Positions 17,514-25,658 of a stretch of DNA of 64,000 bases are shown here, one piece after another (position 1 is the first letter of the stretch; every line of letters begins with the position of its first letter). This DNA is from Streptomyces sp. NBC_00433 (GTDB lineage: Bacteria > Actinomycetota > Actinomycetes > Streptomycetales > Streptomycetaceae): NCBI GenBank assembly GCA_036015235.1, contig CP107926.1:6633501-6697500 (forward strand). Reading direction: 5' to 3'. Position numbers and translations under genes: made by a program. Under the pieces are notes generated by a model. That model made no database searches. It was given only the letters and a program-made list of their open reading frames with translations, and was not told the origin of the DNA.

Positions 17514-18431
17514 CTAGCCCCGGTCCCGCGTCGCCGAGACCGACTGCCCCTGGTAGCCGCCTGCGCGGACCGCGGCGGTGATCGCGTCCAGCACCGGGCG
17601 GGGCGCCTCGCCGAGGAGCCCCGCCAGGTCGGACGACCGGGCCTCGGCGCGGCCCGCGACCACGTTGGAGAACACCGACAGGGCGTGCGCGACCTGGTAG
17701 GGCTCAAGGCCGCTGCCCTCCAGGCCCGCGCGGGTCTCGGCCAGCGACGCGGCCCGGTAGGCGACCGGCCGCCCGAGCGCCTCGGACAGCGCGCCGGCGA
17801 TGTCCGCGCCGCCGATCGCGGTGGCGCCCTCCAGCTCGTAGACCCGGCCCGCGTGGCGGCTCGGGCGCCCGGCCGCCAGGTCGAACTGCGACTCGGCGGC
17901 GACCCGTACGGCCGCGTCGGCCAGGTCCTGCTTGGCCACCACCGAGACCCGCCCCTCGCCGAAGGGCGCCGCGAAGACCCCGGTGGCCGCCGCCTCGCCC
18001 GCGCCCGCGGTCGCCAGCCCGACCGGCACCTCCGTATAGAGGCCGTTGCGCAGGATCGTCGTGGTGAAAGGTCCGGCGGCCAGCCGGTCCTCGGTCCAGC
18101 GGTGCGCGAGGGCGATCGTCATCGACTCCCCGGAGGACGCCAGGCTCGTGTAGACGACATGGCGCACGCCCGCGGCCGCGGCCGCGTCGGCGACCGCGCC
18201 GTGCCGGGCGTAGACGACGTCGTCCTCGGCGTAGCCGGCCGAGATGACGAGGAGCACGTCCGCGCCGCCGAACGCCCCGGGCAGCGACGCCGGGTCGTCG
18301 AAGTCGACGCGGCGGGCGCTCCGCCCGTCGCCGCCGCGGGTGCCGCCCACGACGTCGAGGCCCTCCCGGGCAGCAAGACCGCCCAGGACCAGCCGGCCGA
18401 GGCCGCCGGAGACACCGGTCACAAGAATCAT
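17514..18431 (-). CDS. NmrA-like NAD(P)H-binding protein, QorB type
   Basis: The 305-residue protein has the extended-SDR glycine motif at its start (MILVTGVSGGLGRLVL) and the NmrA-like region HVVYTSLASSG. It resembles QorB-type NAD(P)H:quinone oxidoreductases, which act on quinones in the cytoplasm. It is divergent from an HxlR regulator, the classic pairing for this family, so the regulator probably responds to quinones or electrophiles. Confidence 0.88.
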   Translation of the reverse strand: MILVTGVSGGLGRLVLGGLAAREGLDVVGGTRGGDGRSARRVDFDDPASLPGAFGGADVLLVISAGYAEDDVVYARHGAVADAAAAAGVRHVVYTSLASSGESMTIALAHRWTEDRLAAGPFTTTILRNGLYTEVPVGLATAGAGEAAATGVFAAPFGEGRVSVVAKQDLADAAVRVAAESQFDLAAGRPSRHAGRVYELEGATAIGGADIAGALSEALGRPVAYRAASLAETRAGLEGSGLEPYQVAHALSVFSNVVAGRAEARSSDLAGLLGEAPRPVLDAITAAVRAGGYQGQSVSATRDRG

Positions 18432-18643
18432 CGCTGCTCTCCCTATGCGCGTCGCTTCGTGATGACGCTCCCGAGCCTGCGTCCGCGGCGCGTCCCGCGG
18501 AAGGAGGCACTTTCGCGTCAGGCGCTCACACCACGGTAAGCCCGCAGCTCAGCCGAGTTCCGCGGGAGGGGGGCCGACCAGGAAGCACGGCGCCGCGCGC
18601 GGTGTTGGGGAAGCAGGAAGCCGTGGCTCACGAAGGGGTCCTG

Positions 18644-19060
18644 ATGGCCGTCACCCGAACCCGTACGACTCCCGTCGCCGAGCCGGCGGACCCGTACGCC
18701 CCCTGCGACGACGACTGCGGAATCCGCGACGTCCTCGACCGGCTCGGCGACCGGTGGTCCGTCCTGGTCGTCGTCGAACTGGCCAAGGGCACCCGGCGCT
18801 TCCGCGAACTGCACCACGCCGTCCCCGGCATCTCCCAGCGGATGCTGAGCGTGACGGCGAGGCGGCTGGTACGGGACGGCCTCGTGGAGCGGACGGTCTA
18901 TCCGACGACCCCGCCGCAGACCGACTACCGCCTCACCGAGATGGGCCGCAGCTTCTCCGGCGCCGTGACCGCCCTGGCCGACTGGTCCCGCTCCCACAAG
19001 GACCTCATCGCCGACTCCCGCGCCGCCTTCGACACCCACCATTCCGACGGGACCCGCTGA
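18644..19060 (+). CDS. HxlR-family transcriptional regulator
   Basis: The 138-residue protein contains the HxlR winged helix (LDRLGDRWSVLVVVELAKGT, then ELHHAVPGISQRMLS). The N-terminal pair in CDDDCGIRDVL matches the redox-sensing cysteines of HxlR proteins such as QorR/YodB. Divergence from the QorB-like gene supports control of that gene. I selected the ATG at 18644; alternative GTG 18623 and TTG 18602 are in frame and cannot be excluded. The 18432–18643 gap is the shared promoter region; I could not define an operator in it. Confidence 0.88.
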   Translation: MAVTRTRTTPVAEPADPYAPCDDDCGIRDVLDRLGDRWSVLVVVELAKGTRRFRELHHAVPGISQRMLSVTARRLVRDGLVERTVYPTTPPQTDYRLTEMGRSFSGAVTALADWSRSHKDLIADSRAAFDTHHSDGTR

Positions 19061-19154
19061 CCCGCCACCCACCGCGGCAACCCCCGCCCGGTGCGCCCGC
19101 GTCCTGAAGGGCAGGCGCTCTCCCACCCGGGGGCCGACCGAAGGGAGCGCGGCC

Positions 19155-19556
19155 ATGAGCAGCGTCCGGATCCGCAGCCACGACGGAAGCACCCTGATCC
19201 CCGCCGAGCGGATCACCGCTCTCGACGTGCTGGGCACCGCCCTGGTGGCCCAGGTCCCCTCCATGGGCGGCCCGTTCGTCCTCGCCGAGGGCACCCCGCA
19301 CGAACTGTCCGACGCGGCCCACGCGTTGATGCCGGGCATCACCGGCCTCGGCGACGGCGACCACATCGTCCGGGCGACCCGCTCGCCCACCGGCATCGGC
19401 TGGGACGCGACCACCTACGACGCGACCACCTACGACGAGACCGGCGCCCAGTCCGGCGGAGCCCAGTCAGGCGGCGCCGGCTGGGCCGCGGTCTCCACGG
19501 GCCGCGTCGACAAGAAGGCCTGGCCCGGCCGCCCGGGAGGCGGCTCCCGGCCGTGA
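19155..19556 (+). CDS. Small hypothetical protein with short Asp/Tyr/Gly repeats
   Basis: The 133-residue product starts at an ATG preceded by GAAGGGAG. The first 75 residues look like a compact alpha/beta domain. The rest has tandem short repeats (DATTYDATTYDETG and QSGGAQSGGAG) and a basic end. I do not recognise a family. Its 3' end carries a hairpin (CCGGGAG 19533–19539 with CTCCCGG 19544–19550) just before the convergent MFS gene, which may serve as terminator. Confidence 0.6.
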   Translation: MSSVRIRSHDGSTLIPAERITALDVLGTALVAQVPSMGGPFVLAEGTPHELSDAAHALMPGITGLGDGDHIVRATRSPTGIGWDATTYDATTYDETGAQSGGAQSGGAGWAAVSTGRVDKKAWPGRPGGGSRP

Positions 19557-19563
19557 TCCGCGG

Positions 19564-20964
19564 TCAGCGCTCCGCGCGAGCGGGGATGCGGGGGTCCAGG
19601 ATCGTCATCAGCAGGACCAGGACGCCGATGGCGGTGATCACGTAGGACACCGCGTGGAAGCCCGCGTCCGTGGCCGCGTCGCCGAAGGCGATGGCGATCA
19701 GGCTGGAGGAGAAGATCGCGCCGAAGTAGGCGAAGGTGCGGTAGAGGCCGGAGGCGACGGCGATCTCGCTCGCGGGTGACTGCACGTAGAGGGCGGCCTG
19801 GTTGGCGAAGCCGCTGAAGCCGTTCGCGAAGCCGAAGAGCATCGACATGCCGAGCAGCACGACCACCGGTGAGGTGTGGGTGATGAACAGCATCACCGCG
19901 CCGGTCAGCACCATCGAGATCCCGGTCAGGATCAGCGGCCACCGCACCCAGCCGCGCCCCGACACCAGGCGGGCGACCACGACGCTGACGCCGGACAGCG
20001 GCAGCAGGATCAGGCCCACCTGGCCGGCCGAGTAGTGGGCGCTCTCCTCCATCCACTGGCTGGTGCCGTAGAGGGCGGTGTAGGTGCCGAGCGAGACGAG
20101 CGCCTGGCGGACGTACGTGCGCAGCAGGCGCTGGTTGCGGCCCAGCATCCGTACGTCGACCAGCGGGCTGGCCGTACGCCGCTCCCACGCCATCAGGGCC
20201 GCGCCGAGCACGGCGGTCACCGGGGCCAGCCACCAGGTGGGGGAGGCCAGGTCGGACAGGAAGAGCAGCAGGCTGACGATCGTGCCGGCGAACAGCGCGA
20301 TGCCGGGGACGTCGACGGTGCGGAAGAGCGACTCGTGGCGCTCCCTGGCCAGTGGCTTGTCCGGCGCCACGCCGATCAGCGTGAAGACCAGGGTGACGAG
20401 CGCGAGCGGCACATTGACCAGGAAGATCGCCCGCCAGCCCCACGCCCCGGCCAGCAGCCCGCCGAGCGGCAGCCCGACGACGATCGTGACCTGCGAGGCG
20501 ATGGAGAAATTGCCCAGCACCCGGCTGGGCACACCGGTCCCCAGCTCGTCCGCCCGCTCTCTGACCAGCGCCATCGCCGTCGGATAGGCGGCCGACGTGC
20601 CGATCCCGATCAGCGCCCGCGACACCAGCAGGAAGCCGAACGCCGGGGCCGCGGCCCCGACGACGCCCGCGACCAGCAGGATCGCCACACCGGACAGGAA
20701 GACCCGGCGGGCCCCGAAGACGGCGGCCAGCTTGCCCATCGTGGGCTGCGCCACCGCGCTGCACAGGTACAGCACGGAGATCAGCGAGGCCGTGGTGCCC
20801 GGCCCCTTGTGGAAGTCGAGGCCGATCCCGACCAGGCCGGTCGCGATCATCGAGCTGTTGATCGGGTTGAGCGTCGAGCCCAGCAGCAGCGGGCTGACGA
20901 AACGCGGCCCGAACGGCTTTCCGGAGGCGGTGGGGCGGGTCTGCTCCGCGGTGTCCGCGGTCAC
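19564..20964 (-). CDS. MFS transporter, multidrug-efflux type
   Basis: The 466-residue protein has about 12–14 hydrophobic segments. It shows the MFS loop motif between helices 2 and 3 (GKLAAVFGARRVFLSG) and a helix-5 motif of drug/H+ antiporters (GLPLGGLLAGAWGWRAIF). It should export small molecules across the cytoplasmic membrane. Its start overlaps the stop of the isochorismatase-like gene by 4 nt. With the MarR gene upstream, this is a three-gene regulator–enzyme–efflux operon. Confidence 0.9.
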   Translation of the reverse strand: MTADTAEQTRPTASGKPFGPRFVSPLLLGSTLNPINSSMIATGLVGIGLDFHKGPGTTASLISVLYLCSAVAQPTMGKLAAVFGARRVFLSGVAILLVAGVVGAAAPAFGFLLVSRALIGIGTSAAYPTAMALVRERADELGTGVPSRVLGNFSIASQVTIVVGLPLGGLLAGAWGWRAIFLVNVPLALVTLVFTLIGVAPDKPLARERHESLFRTVDVPGIALFAGTIVSLLLFLSDLASPTWWLAPVTAVLGAALMAWERRTASPLVDVRMLGRNQRLLRTYVRQALVSLGTYTALYGTSQWMEESAHYSAGQVGLILLPLSGVSVVVARLVSGRGWVRWPLILTGISMVLTGAVMLFITHTSPVVVLLGMSMLFGFANGFSGFANQAALYVQSPASEIAVASGLYRTFAYFGAIFSSSLIAIAFGDAATDAGFHAVSYVITAIGVLVLLMTILDPRIPARAER

Positions 20965-21521
20965 GGCCGGGCGCTGAGGGCGTCCAGGACGTCCTGGGTC
21001 GTACCGGTCTCCGCGATGCGCGGGAAGATCCGCACGACGCTGTGCTCGTGCTGGCCGGTGTCGCGGTCGGACATGGCGTCGACGGGCAGCGTCACATGGA
21101 AGCCCTGCTCGTGCGCGTCCCTGGCGGTCGACTCGACGCCGCCGCTGGTGGAGACGCCGGTGACGACCACCTGCGTCACCCCGAGGTCGCGCAGCCGGTC
21201 GGCGAGACCGGTGCCGGTGAAGGCGCTGCGGGCGTATTTGGTGACGAGCAGGTCGCCGGGCCGCTGGTCAAGCTCGGGGATCAGCTCGGTCCACCCGTCG
21301 GGGAAGTCGAGCGTGCGGACCCCGCCGTCGGTCCGCCCGCCCGGCGCCCCCGCGACGTTCACCAGCACCACCGGCAGCCCGCGCTCGCGGAAGGCCCGCA
21401 GCAGGTCCGCCGTCCTGGCGGCGACGTCCTCGGCGGGGTGCGCGAGGGGCAGGCCGACGATGCCCTTCTGGAGGTCGATGACGATGAGCGCGGTGGTCGG
21501 GTCGACGGTGGTGACGGGCAT
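20961..21521 (-). CDS. Isochorismatase-family protein lacking the nucleophile Cys
   Basis: The 186-residue protein has the family fold, with Asp in LIVIDLQKGI and Lys in TKYARSAF. At the position of the nucleophilic Cys it has Gly (TGVSTSGGVESTARDA). True isochorismatases also use an Asp/Lys mechanism without Cys, so it may act on an enol ether, or be non-catalytic. It is the middle gene of the MarR–hydrolase–MFS operon, which suggests modification of the compound that is exported. Confidence 0.88.
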   Translation of the reverse strand: MPVTTVDPTTALIVIDLQKGIVGLPLAHPAEDVAARTADLLRAFRERGLPVVLVNVAGAPGGRTDGGVRTLDFPDGWTELIPELDQRPGDLLVTKYARSAFTGTGLADRLRDLGVTQVVVTGVSTSGGVESTARDAHEQGFHVTLPVDAMSDRDTGQHEHSVVRIFPRIAETGTTQDVLDALSARP

Positions 21522-21566
21522 GCTGAATCCTTCGGTGGATCGGGTTACCTGAGGAAGAGGGCGGGC

Positions 21567-22031
21567 TCAGGGCGTCTGGGCGAGGCGCCGCAGCAGGTCG
21601 GCGGTCGAGGCGAGCTGCGCGGTCTCGGCGGGGGAGAGCGTCGTCTCCAGCGCCCGCGTCAGCCAGTCCTCCTTGGCGAGCCGCCCGGTCCTGAACTCCT
21701 CGCGAGCGGTCTCGGTGATGCTCAGCAGCGTCTTGCGCCCGTCCTTGGGATCGGGCGCCCCGCTGACGAGGCCGGCTGCTTCCAGCGCCTGCACGATCTT
21801 CGCCATCGACTGCGGCCGTACGCCCTCGGCGCGGGCCAGCGCGGTCGCGGTCGCGGCCCCGTCCCGCTCCAGCCTGAGCAGCACGGACGACTGCGACCGC
21901 GTGAGGTCCATCCCGTCCGCCTGCTCCCGCAGCCGCCGCACGAGCTGCGCCAGCGCCACCCGCAGCTCCCCGGCGAGCGCCGCGGTGTCCGCGGTCTCCG
22001 CGTGCGGGGGTGCCGGCTGCTGTCCGTTCAT
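21567..22031 (-). CDS. MarR-family transcriptional regulator
   Basis: The 154-residue protein has the MarR winged helix (LTRSQSSVLLRLERDGAATA, then LARAEGVRPQSMAKIVQAL) and the wing sequence DPKDGRKTLLSIT. It heads the operon with the isochorismatase-like and MFS genes. A leaderless promoter with a near-perfect 22-bp palindrome over its -35 element indicates autorepression that is probably relieved by the efflux substrate. Confidence 0.92.
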   Translation of the reverse strand: MNGQQPAPPHAETADTAALAGELRVALAQLVRRLREQADGMDLTRSQSSVLLRLERDGAATATALARAEGVRPQSMAKIVQALEAAGLVSGAPDPKDGRKTLLSITETAREEFRTGRLAKEDWLTRALETTLSPAETAQLASTADLLRRLAQTP

Positions 22032-22037
22032 GCTTCA

Positions 22038-22074
22038 ACGGTAACGCTTATGCAGCCAACTGTACAGCTGGCTG
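22038..22074 (-). promoter_or_regulatory. Promoter and MarR operator
   Basis: On the minus strand, -35 TGTACA (22066–22061), a 17-bp spacer and -10 TACCGT (22043–22038) precede the ATG at 22031 by 6 nt. The arms CAGCCAACTGT (22053–22063) and ACAGCTGGCTG (22064–22074) form a palindrome with 10 of 11 pairs, centred on the -35 box. Binding would exclude RNA polymerase. Confidence 0.65.
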
Positions 22075-22306
22075 TCTATTTCTCGTACTGCCCCGCCGTG
22101 CTGCGGATGTCCTGCTGTCGTACGTCCTTGAGGAGCTCGGCGACCGCGGCGAAGTCGTCGTCCACGTGCAGGACGATGAGGTCGTGATGGACCGCGCCGA
22201 CGATGGACGGGCAGGCGCGTCCAGGCTGACGGCCTATCACTTTCCGTGGCCGGGCGACAGCCTGGGAGTAGCCAAGGAGGCGTGGGACAAGAACGGCGAA
22301 AGGTCC

Positions 22307-22738
22307 ATGATGGGAACCGAGAACGGCGCGGCGGACGACGAGCAGGTCGTACGCCGTTGGCCCAACTCCGCGCGGTCGGTGCCGCGCGCCAGGCGTGAGC
22401 TGCTGGACACGCTGGCGGCGTGGAAACTGCCCGAACTGGAGGACGCTGCCGTCCTCGTACTGTCGGAGCTGGTCACCAATGCCGTACGGCACGCGGGCAG
22501 TCCGCGGGGGCGCGAGATCGAGACCCGCTTCTGCCGGCTCTCCGACGGCCGCCTGCGGATCGAGGTGCACGACGCGGGCGACCACCGGCCCGTGCTGCGG
22601 CGGGCGGCCGACACCGACGAGGGCGGGCGCGGACTGCTGCTGGTCGATTCGGTCACCGCCCACCAGTGGGGCGTCAGCAGCCGCGGCGGCGTGGGGAAGC
22701 TGGTGTGGGCGGTGTGCGCGGCTCCGACGTCCTCGTAG
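22307..22738 (+). CDS. RsbW-like ATP-binding protein (anti-sigma kinase fold)
   Basis: The 143-residue protein is a stand-alone GHKL ATPase domain. The N box is LVLSELVTNAVRHAG, the G1 box is VHDAGDHRP and the G2 box is GGRGLLLVD. Streptomycetes have many such proteins, which act as anti-sigma factors or partners of STAS-domain proteins. No sigma factor or anti-anti-sigma gene is adjacent. Adjacent ATGs at 22307 and 22310 follow a GAAAGG site. Confidence 0.85.
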   Translation: MMGTENGAADDEQVVRRWPNSARSVPRARRELLDTLAAWKLPELEDAAVLVLSELVTNAVRHAGSPRGREIETRFCRLSDGRLRIEVHDAGDHRPVLRRAADTDEGGRGLLLVDSVTAHQWGVSSRGGVGKLVWAVCAAPTSS

Positions 22739-22744
22739 CGGGGG

Positions 22745-23662
22745 TCAGGGTTCGAGCACGATCCAGGTGCGGCCCGGATGCAGCGGCAGCGTACGGCCAT
22801 TGAGGGTGTACGCCGTCCCGTCGGACGCCGCCGGGCGGTCCCAGGCGGCGGCGTACGAGCGGCCGTCGCGCAGGACCACCGCGGAACCGTGGCCGACGGT
22901 CTGGCTGAAGGGGACGAAGCCGGTGCGGCTGTGGAAGTCGGACTCCTTGACGGACACGTGCTGGACTATGACGTTGTCGGCCGTCCAGGGGGTCGTGCGG
23001 CCGTCCATGGCGACCTTGTACTGCGAGCCGTTCCAGACGAAGGAGAAGCGGGCGGCGGGCATCCTGGCCGAGGTGGTCGTCCTCGCGGTGCCCCCCGCGG
23101 GGGCCGCGGCGGCGAAGCGCAGGCCGATGTCCCCGGCGGTGCCGCCCTTGGCCGCCGCGTTCGCCGGGTGCAGGAACTCGTTGTGCGGCGCGGGGCGGTC
23201 GTGGTTGCGGAAGAAGTCCTTCGTACCGGTCACCGCCGTCAGCTCCGTGCTCTTCTTCAGCACCGGCAGCAGCTTGCTCTGGGCACCGGAGAAGGCGAGC
23301 GCGGGCTTGTCGTATTCGCTGAGCAGCTGCAGGTCCGTCTGCCGCGCGCTGCGGACCGGGCCGACGGTCGGCGGCAGGTGCTTGCTGTCGAAGACCGCCA
23401 TCAGGCGGGACAGGCCGCCCTCGACCTCGATGGCGTAGACGATCGCCGCGCTGTTCAGCCCGGTCTGCGGGCGGGCGGCCGGCACATTGTCGACCTTCAC
23501 GGCCAGCACACGGCCGGCGGCGCCCGGCTCCCCGGTCAGGACCGACCGGGACGCGGCCGTCCGGGTGGGCTTCGGGCCGGCGTCGTCGCCGCCGGGCGTA
23601 CAGCCCGCGACCAGCGCCAGTGCGACCGCTGTACCCGCCCCAACCGCACGCCATCCGTACAT
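22745..23662 (-). CDS. DUF3048-containing lipoprotein
   Basis: The 305-residue protein begins with a lipoprotein signal peptide (MYGWRAVGAGTAVALALVAG, then Cys), so it should be anchored to the outer face of the membrane. The body has DUF3048-family motifs (KVDNVPAARPQTGL, EVEGGLSRLMAVF, VGPVRSARQTD). The function of this family, related to YerB, is unknown. The ATG at 23662 follows GGGAG and gives a normal signal peptide, so the longer frame is rejected. Confidence 0.88.
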   Translation of the reverse strand: MYGWRAVGAGTAVALALVAGCTPGGDDAGPKPTRTAASRSVLTGEPGAAGRVLAVKVDNVPAARPQTGLNSAAIVYAIEVEGGLSRLMAVFDSKHLPPTVGPVRSARQTDLQLLSEYDKPALAFSGAQSKLLPVLKKSTELTAVTGTKDFFRNHDRPAPHNEFLHPANAAAKGGTAGDIGLRFAAAAPAGGTARTTTSARMPAARFSFVWNGSQYKVAMDGRTTPWTADNVIVQHVSVKESDFHSRTGFVPFSQTVGHGSAVVLRDGRSYAAAWDRPAASDGTAYTLNGRTLPLHPGRTWIVLEP

Positions 23663-23911
23663 CGCCGCTCCCGGTGTCCGGCCGACCTCACTCCATAGTG
23701 CGCCCGGCCGCCGGGTAAGGCCTCCTGTCGGCCGGCCCCGGCGGAATCGGTGGGAACGGCCGAGGGCGTATCGGGCGTCCTCTCGTACGGAGCCCGGGGC
23801 TTGGATAGTGTCGGGCGTCACACGCCAGGGGGCCGTGGGCGCGGGGCGCGCGGGTTGTGCGCGACGAGTCCGGTTCGACGGTTCCGCCGACGAACGGGGA
23901 GTCTGTTGACC

Positions 23912-24574
23912 ATGCGCGCCGCACCGCTCGCGCTCGCCACCTGTGTGGCCGTCTCAGCCGCGCTGCTGCTGTCCGCCTGCGGCGGCGGCTCGAAGGACGA
24001 CGGCAAGATCAAGAACGTCGGCACCGCGACGCCGGCCACGACGGCGGCCGCGCCCACCGGCTCCGCGTCCCCGTCCGCGACGGGCGTCCCACGGCCGGCG
24101 ATCACGTCCTTCCCGGCGGACGCGAAGGACGTCTTCGAGGGCGGCTCCACCGGTGACGCGACGAAGGACGCGATCCTCGCCGACAACCAGCAGTGGGTCA
24201 TGGCGCTGGACGACGCGATCTTCCAGGGCACCGCCGCGACGAAGGCGCTGGGCTTCTACACCGCGGGCACCGCCAACGACACCGCCACCCGCTACGTCAG
24301 CGGCTACCTGTCGAAGAACTACACCTGGACCGGCACGGTCAGGTTCTTCGACCGCAAGGCCACGATCCTGGGCACGGGCCACGCGGCGGTCATCTACTGC
24401 TCCGACGAGAGCAAGGCCTTCCTCAAGGACCGCAAGAGCGGGAAAATCGACAACACGCCGACGACGTCCGACAGCTACGTCCTCTACAACACGGACCTGA
24501 AGAGGAACGCGCAGGGCGTCTGGCAGACCGACGGGATGCTGCAGAACCGGGGGGCGAAGCAATGCCAGCCATGA
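23912..24574 (+). CDS. Hypothetical lipoprotein
   Basis: The 220-residue product has a lipobox (ALLLSACGGGSKDDG) and a Thr/Ala/Pro/Ser linker. Its globular domain (residues about 60–220) has two Cys residues that may form a disulfide. I recognise no family; the fold resembles small NTF2-like lipoproteins, but this is a guess. TTG at 23906 is an alternative start. It overlaps the next gene, so the two exported proteins probably form an operon and may work together. Confidence 0.8.
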   Translation: MRAAPLALATCVAVSAALLLSACGGGSKDDGKIKNVGTATPATTAAAPTGSASPSATGVPRPAITSFPADAKDVFEGGSTGDATKDAILADNQQWVMALDDAIFQGTAATKALGFYTAGTANDTATRYVSGYLSKNYTWTGTVRFFDRKATILGTGHAAVIYCSDESKAFLKDRKSGKIDNTPTTSDSYVLYNTDLKRNAQGVWQTDGMLQNRGAKQCQP

Positions 24575-25572
24575 GCCGCAGACGGCGGCACGCAGCGGTG
24601 GCCGCGGCGGCGGCCCTGGCGCTCGGCACACCCGGCCTCGCCCATGCGGGCGGCCGCGGCGACGTGGACACGAGCGGCGGCGCCGGCGGCGGGAACATCA
24701 CCGCCACCGCGGGCGTCAAGTACGACACCAGCAAGAACGGCACCTCCTCCGACGGCTCGCCCGCCGGCCCGCTCAAGCCGACCGGCAACTGGTCGCCGCC
24801 CCCGTGCTGGTACCAGCCGTACTACACCCCGGCCCAGTTGAAGGCCGCCGACGAGTCGGTGTGGAGCGAGGACTCGCCCGGCTACGACTGGAAGACCCGC
24901 CAGGCCGACTACTACGCCAACGGGAAGCCCTACACCGACTTCAACATGGCCAAGACCGGCCAGGGCTACTGGTGGTACGGCTACACCCCGAGGGAGAACT
25001 ACGGCCTCCCCGGCGCCCTCTCCTGCACCGACGAGCCCTTCTGGGTCGACAAGGGCGACCCCCCGCCGCCGGGCCACGCCAACGCCATCACCCCGCAGGT
25101 CCTCGCCGAACTGGCCTACCGCCAGATCCTCATCCCCACCGGCAGGGCCACCACCAACCCGACCACCACCCAGACGGTGAACCTCCCCACCTGGGTCTGG
25201 CTCGACCGCACCGTCTTCCACCCGGTCTCGGTGACCGCCTACCTCCCCGACTACAACGTCTCCGCGACGACCACCGCCACCCCGGTGGGCATCCACATCG
25301 ACCCCGGCACCCCCGACGCCACCGTCTTCCCGTCCTCCGGCGACTGCCCCGACACGGGCACCGCGTACACCCCCGGCGACCGCGGCACCCCGCCCTGCGG
25401 CCTCACCTACCTCCGCGCCACCGACGGCGGCTCCTACCCCCTGACCGTCACCGTCACCTGGCACATCAGCTGGACCGGCACCGGCCAGCCCACCCCCGTG
25501 GACCTCCCCACCGGCACCTTCCCCCACGAGCAGCCCACCACCGTCCGGGAGATCCAGACCGTCGACCGCTGA
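24562..25572 (+). CDS. Secreted protein, unknown function
   Basis: The 336-residue product has a Sec signal peptide ending near GLAHAGG. The mature part is Trp/Tyr/Pro-rich, with Cys pairs (PPCWYQPYY, SCTDEPFWV, GDCPDTG, PPCGLTY) that suggest disulfides outside the cell. It overlaps the lipoprotein gene by 13 nt. ATG 24571 also fits, as an ATGA overlap, but 24562 has the better ribosome site. The last 30 nt of the gene (TTVREIQTVDR and stop) recur at 29597–29639 beyond the four-gene cassette, so this gene's 3' end marks a likely insertion point. Confidence 0.8.
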   Translation: MPAMSRRRRHAAVAAAAALALGTPGLAHAGGRGDVDTSGGAGGGNITATAGVKYDTSKNGTSSDGSPAGPLKPTGNWSPPPCWYQPYYTPAQLKAADESVWSEDSPGYDWKTRQADYYANGKPYTDFNMAKTGQGYWWYGYTPRENYGLPGALSCTDEPFWVDKGDPPPPGHANAITPQVLAELAYRQILIPTGRATTNPTTTQTVNLPTWVWLDRTVFHPVSVTAYLPDYNVSATTTATPVGIHIDPGTPDATVFPSSGDCPDTGTAYTPGDRGTPPCGLTYLRATDGGSYPLTVTVTWHISWTGTGQPTPVDLPTGTFPHEQPTTVREIQTVDR

Positions 25573-25581
25573 CAACCGGTC
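25539..25581 (+). repeat. Left copy of 43-bp direct repeat flanking the four-gene cassette
   Basis: This stretch covers the last codons and stop of the secreted-protein gene. It matches 29597–29639 in the same orientation at 38 of 43 positions. Confidence 0.75.
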
Positions 25582-25658
25582 AATCGTCCTCGTGCGGCGG
25601 TCCGATGCGCGGAGCCTTGGTAGCGTCACGCGGAAAGAGGCGAAGAGGTACGGATGAC

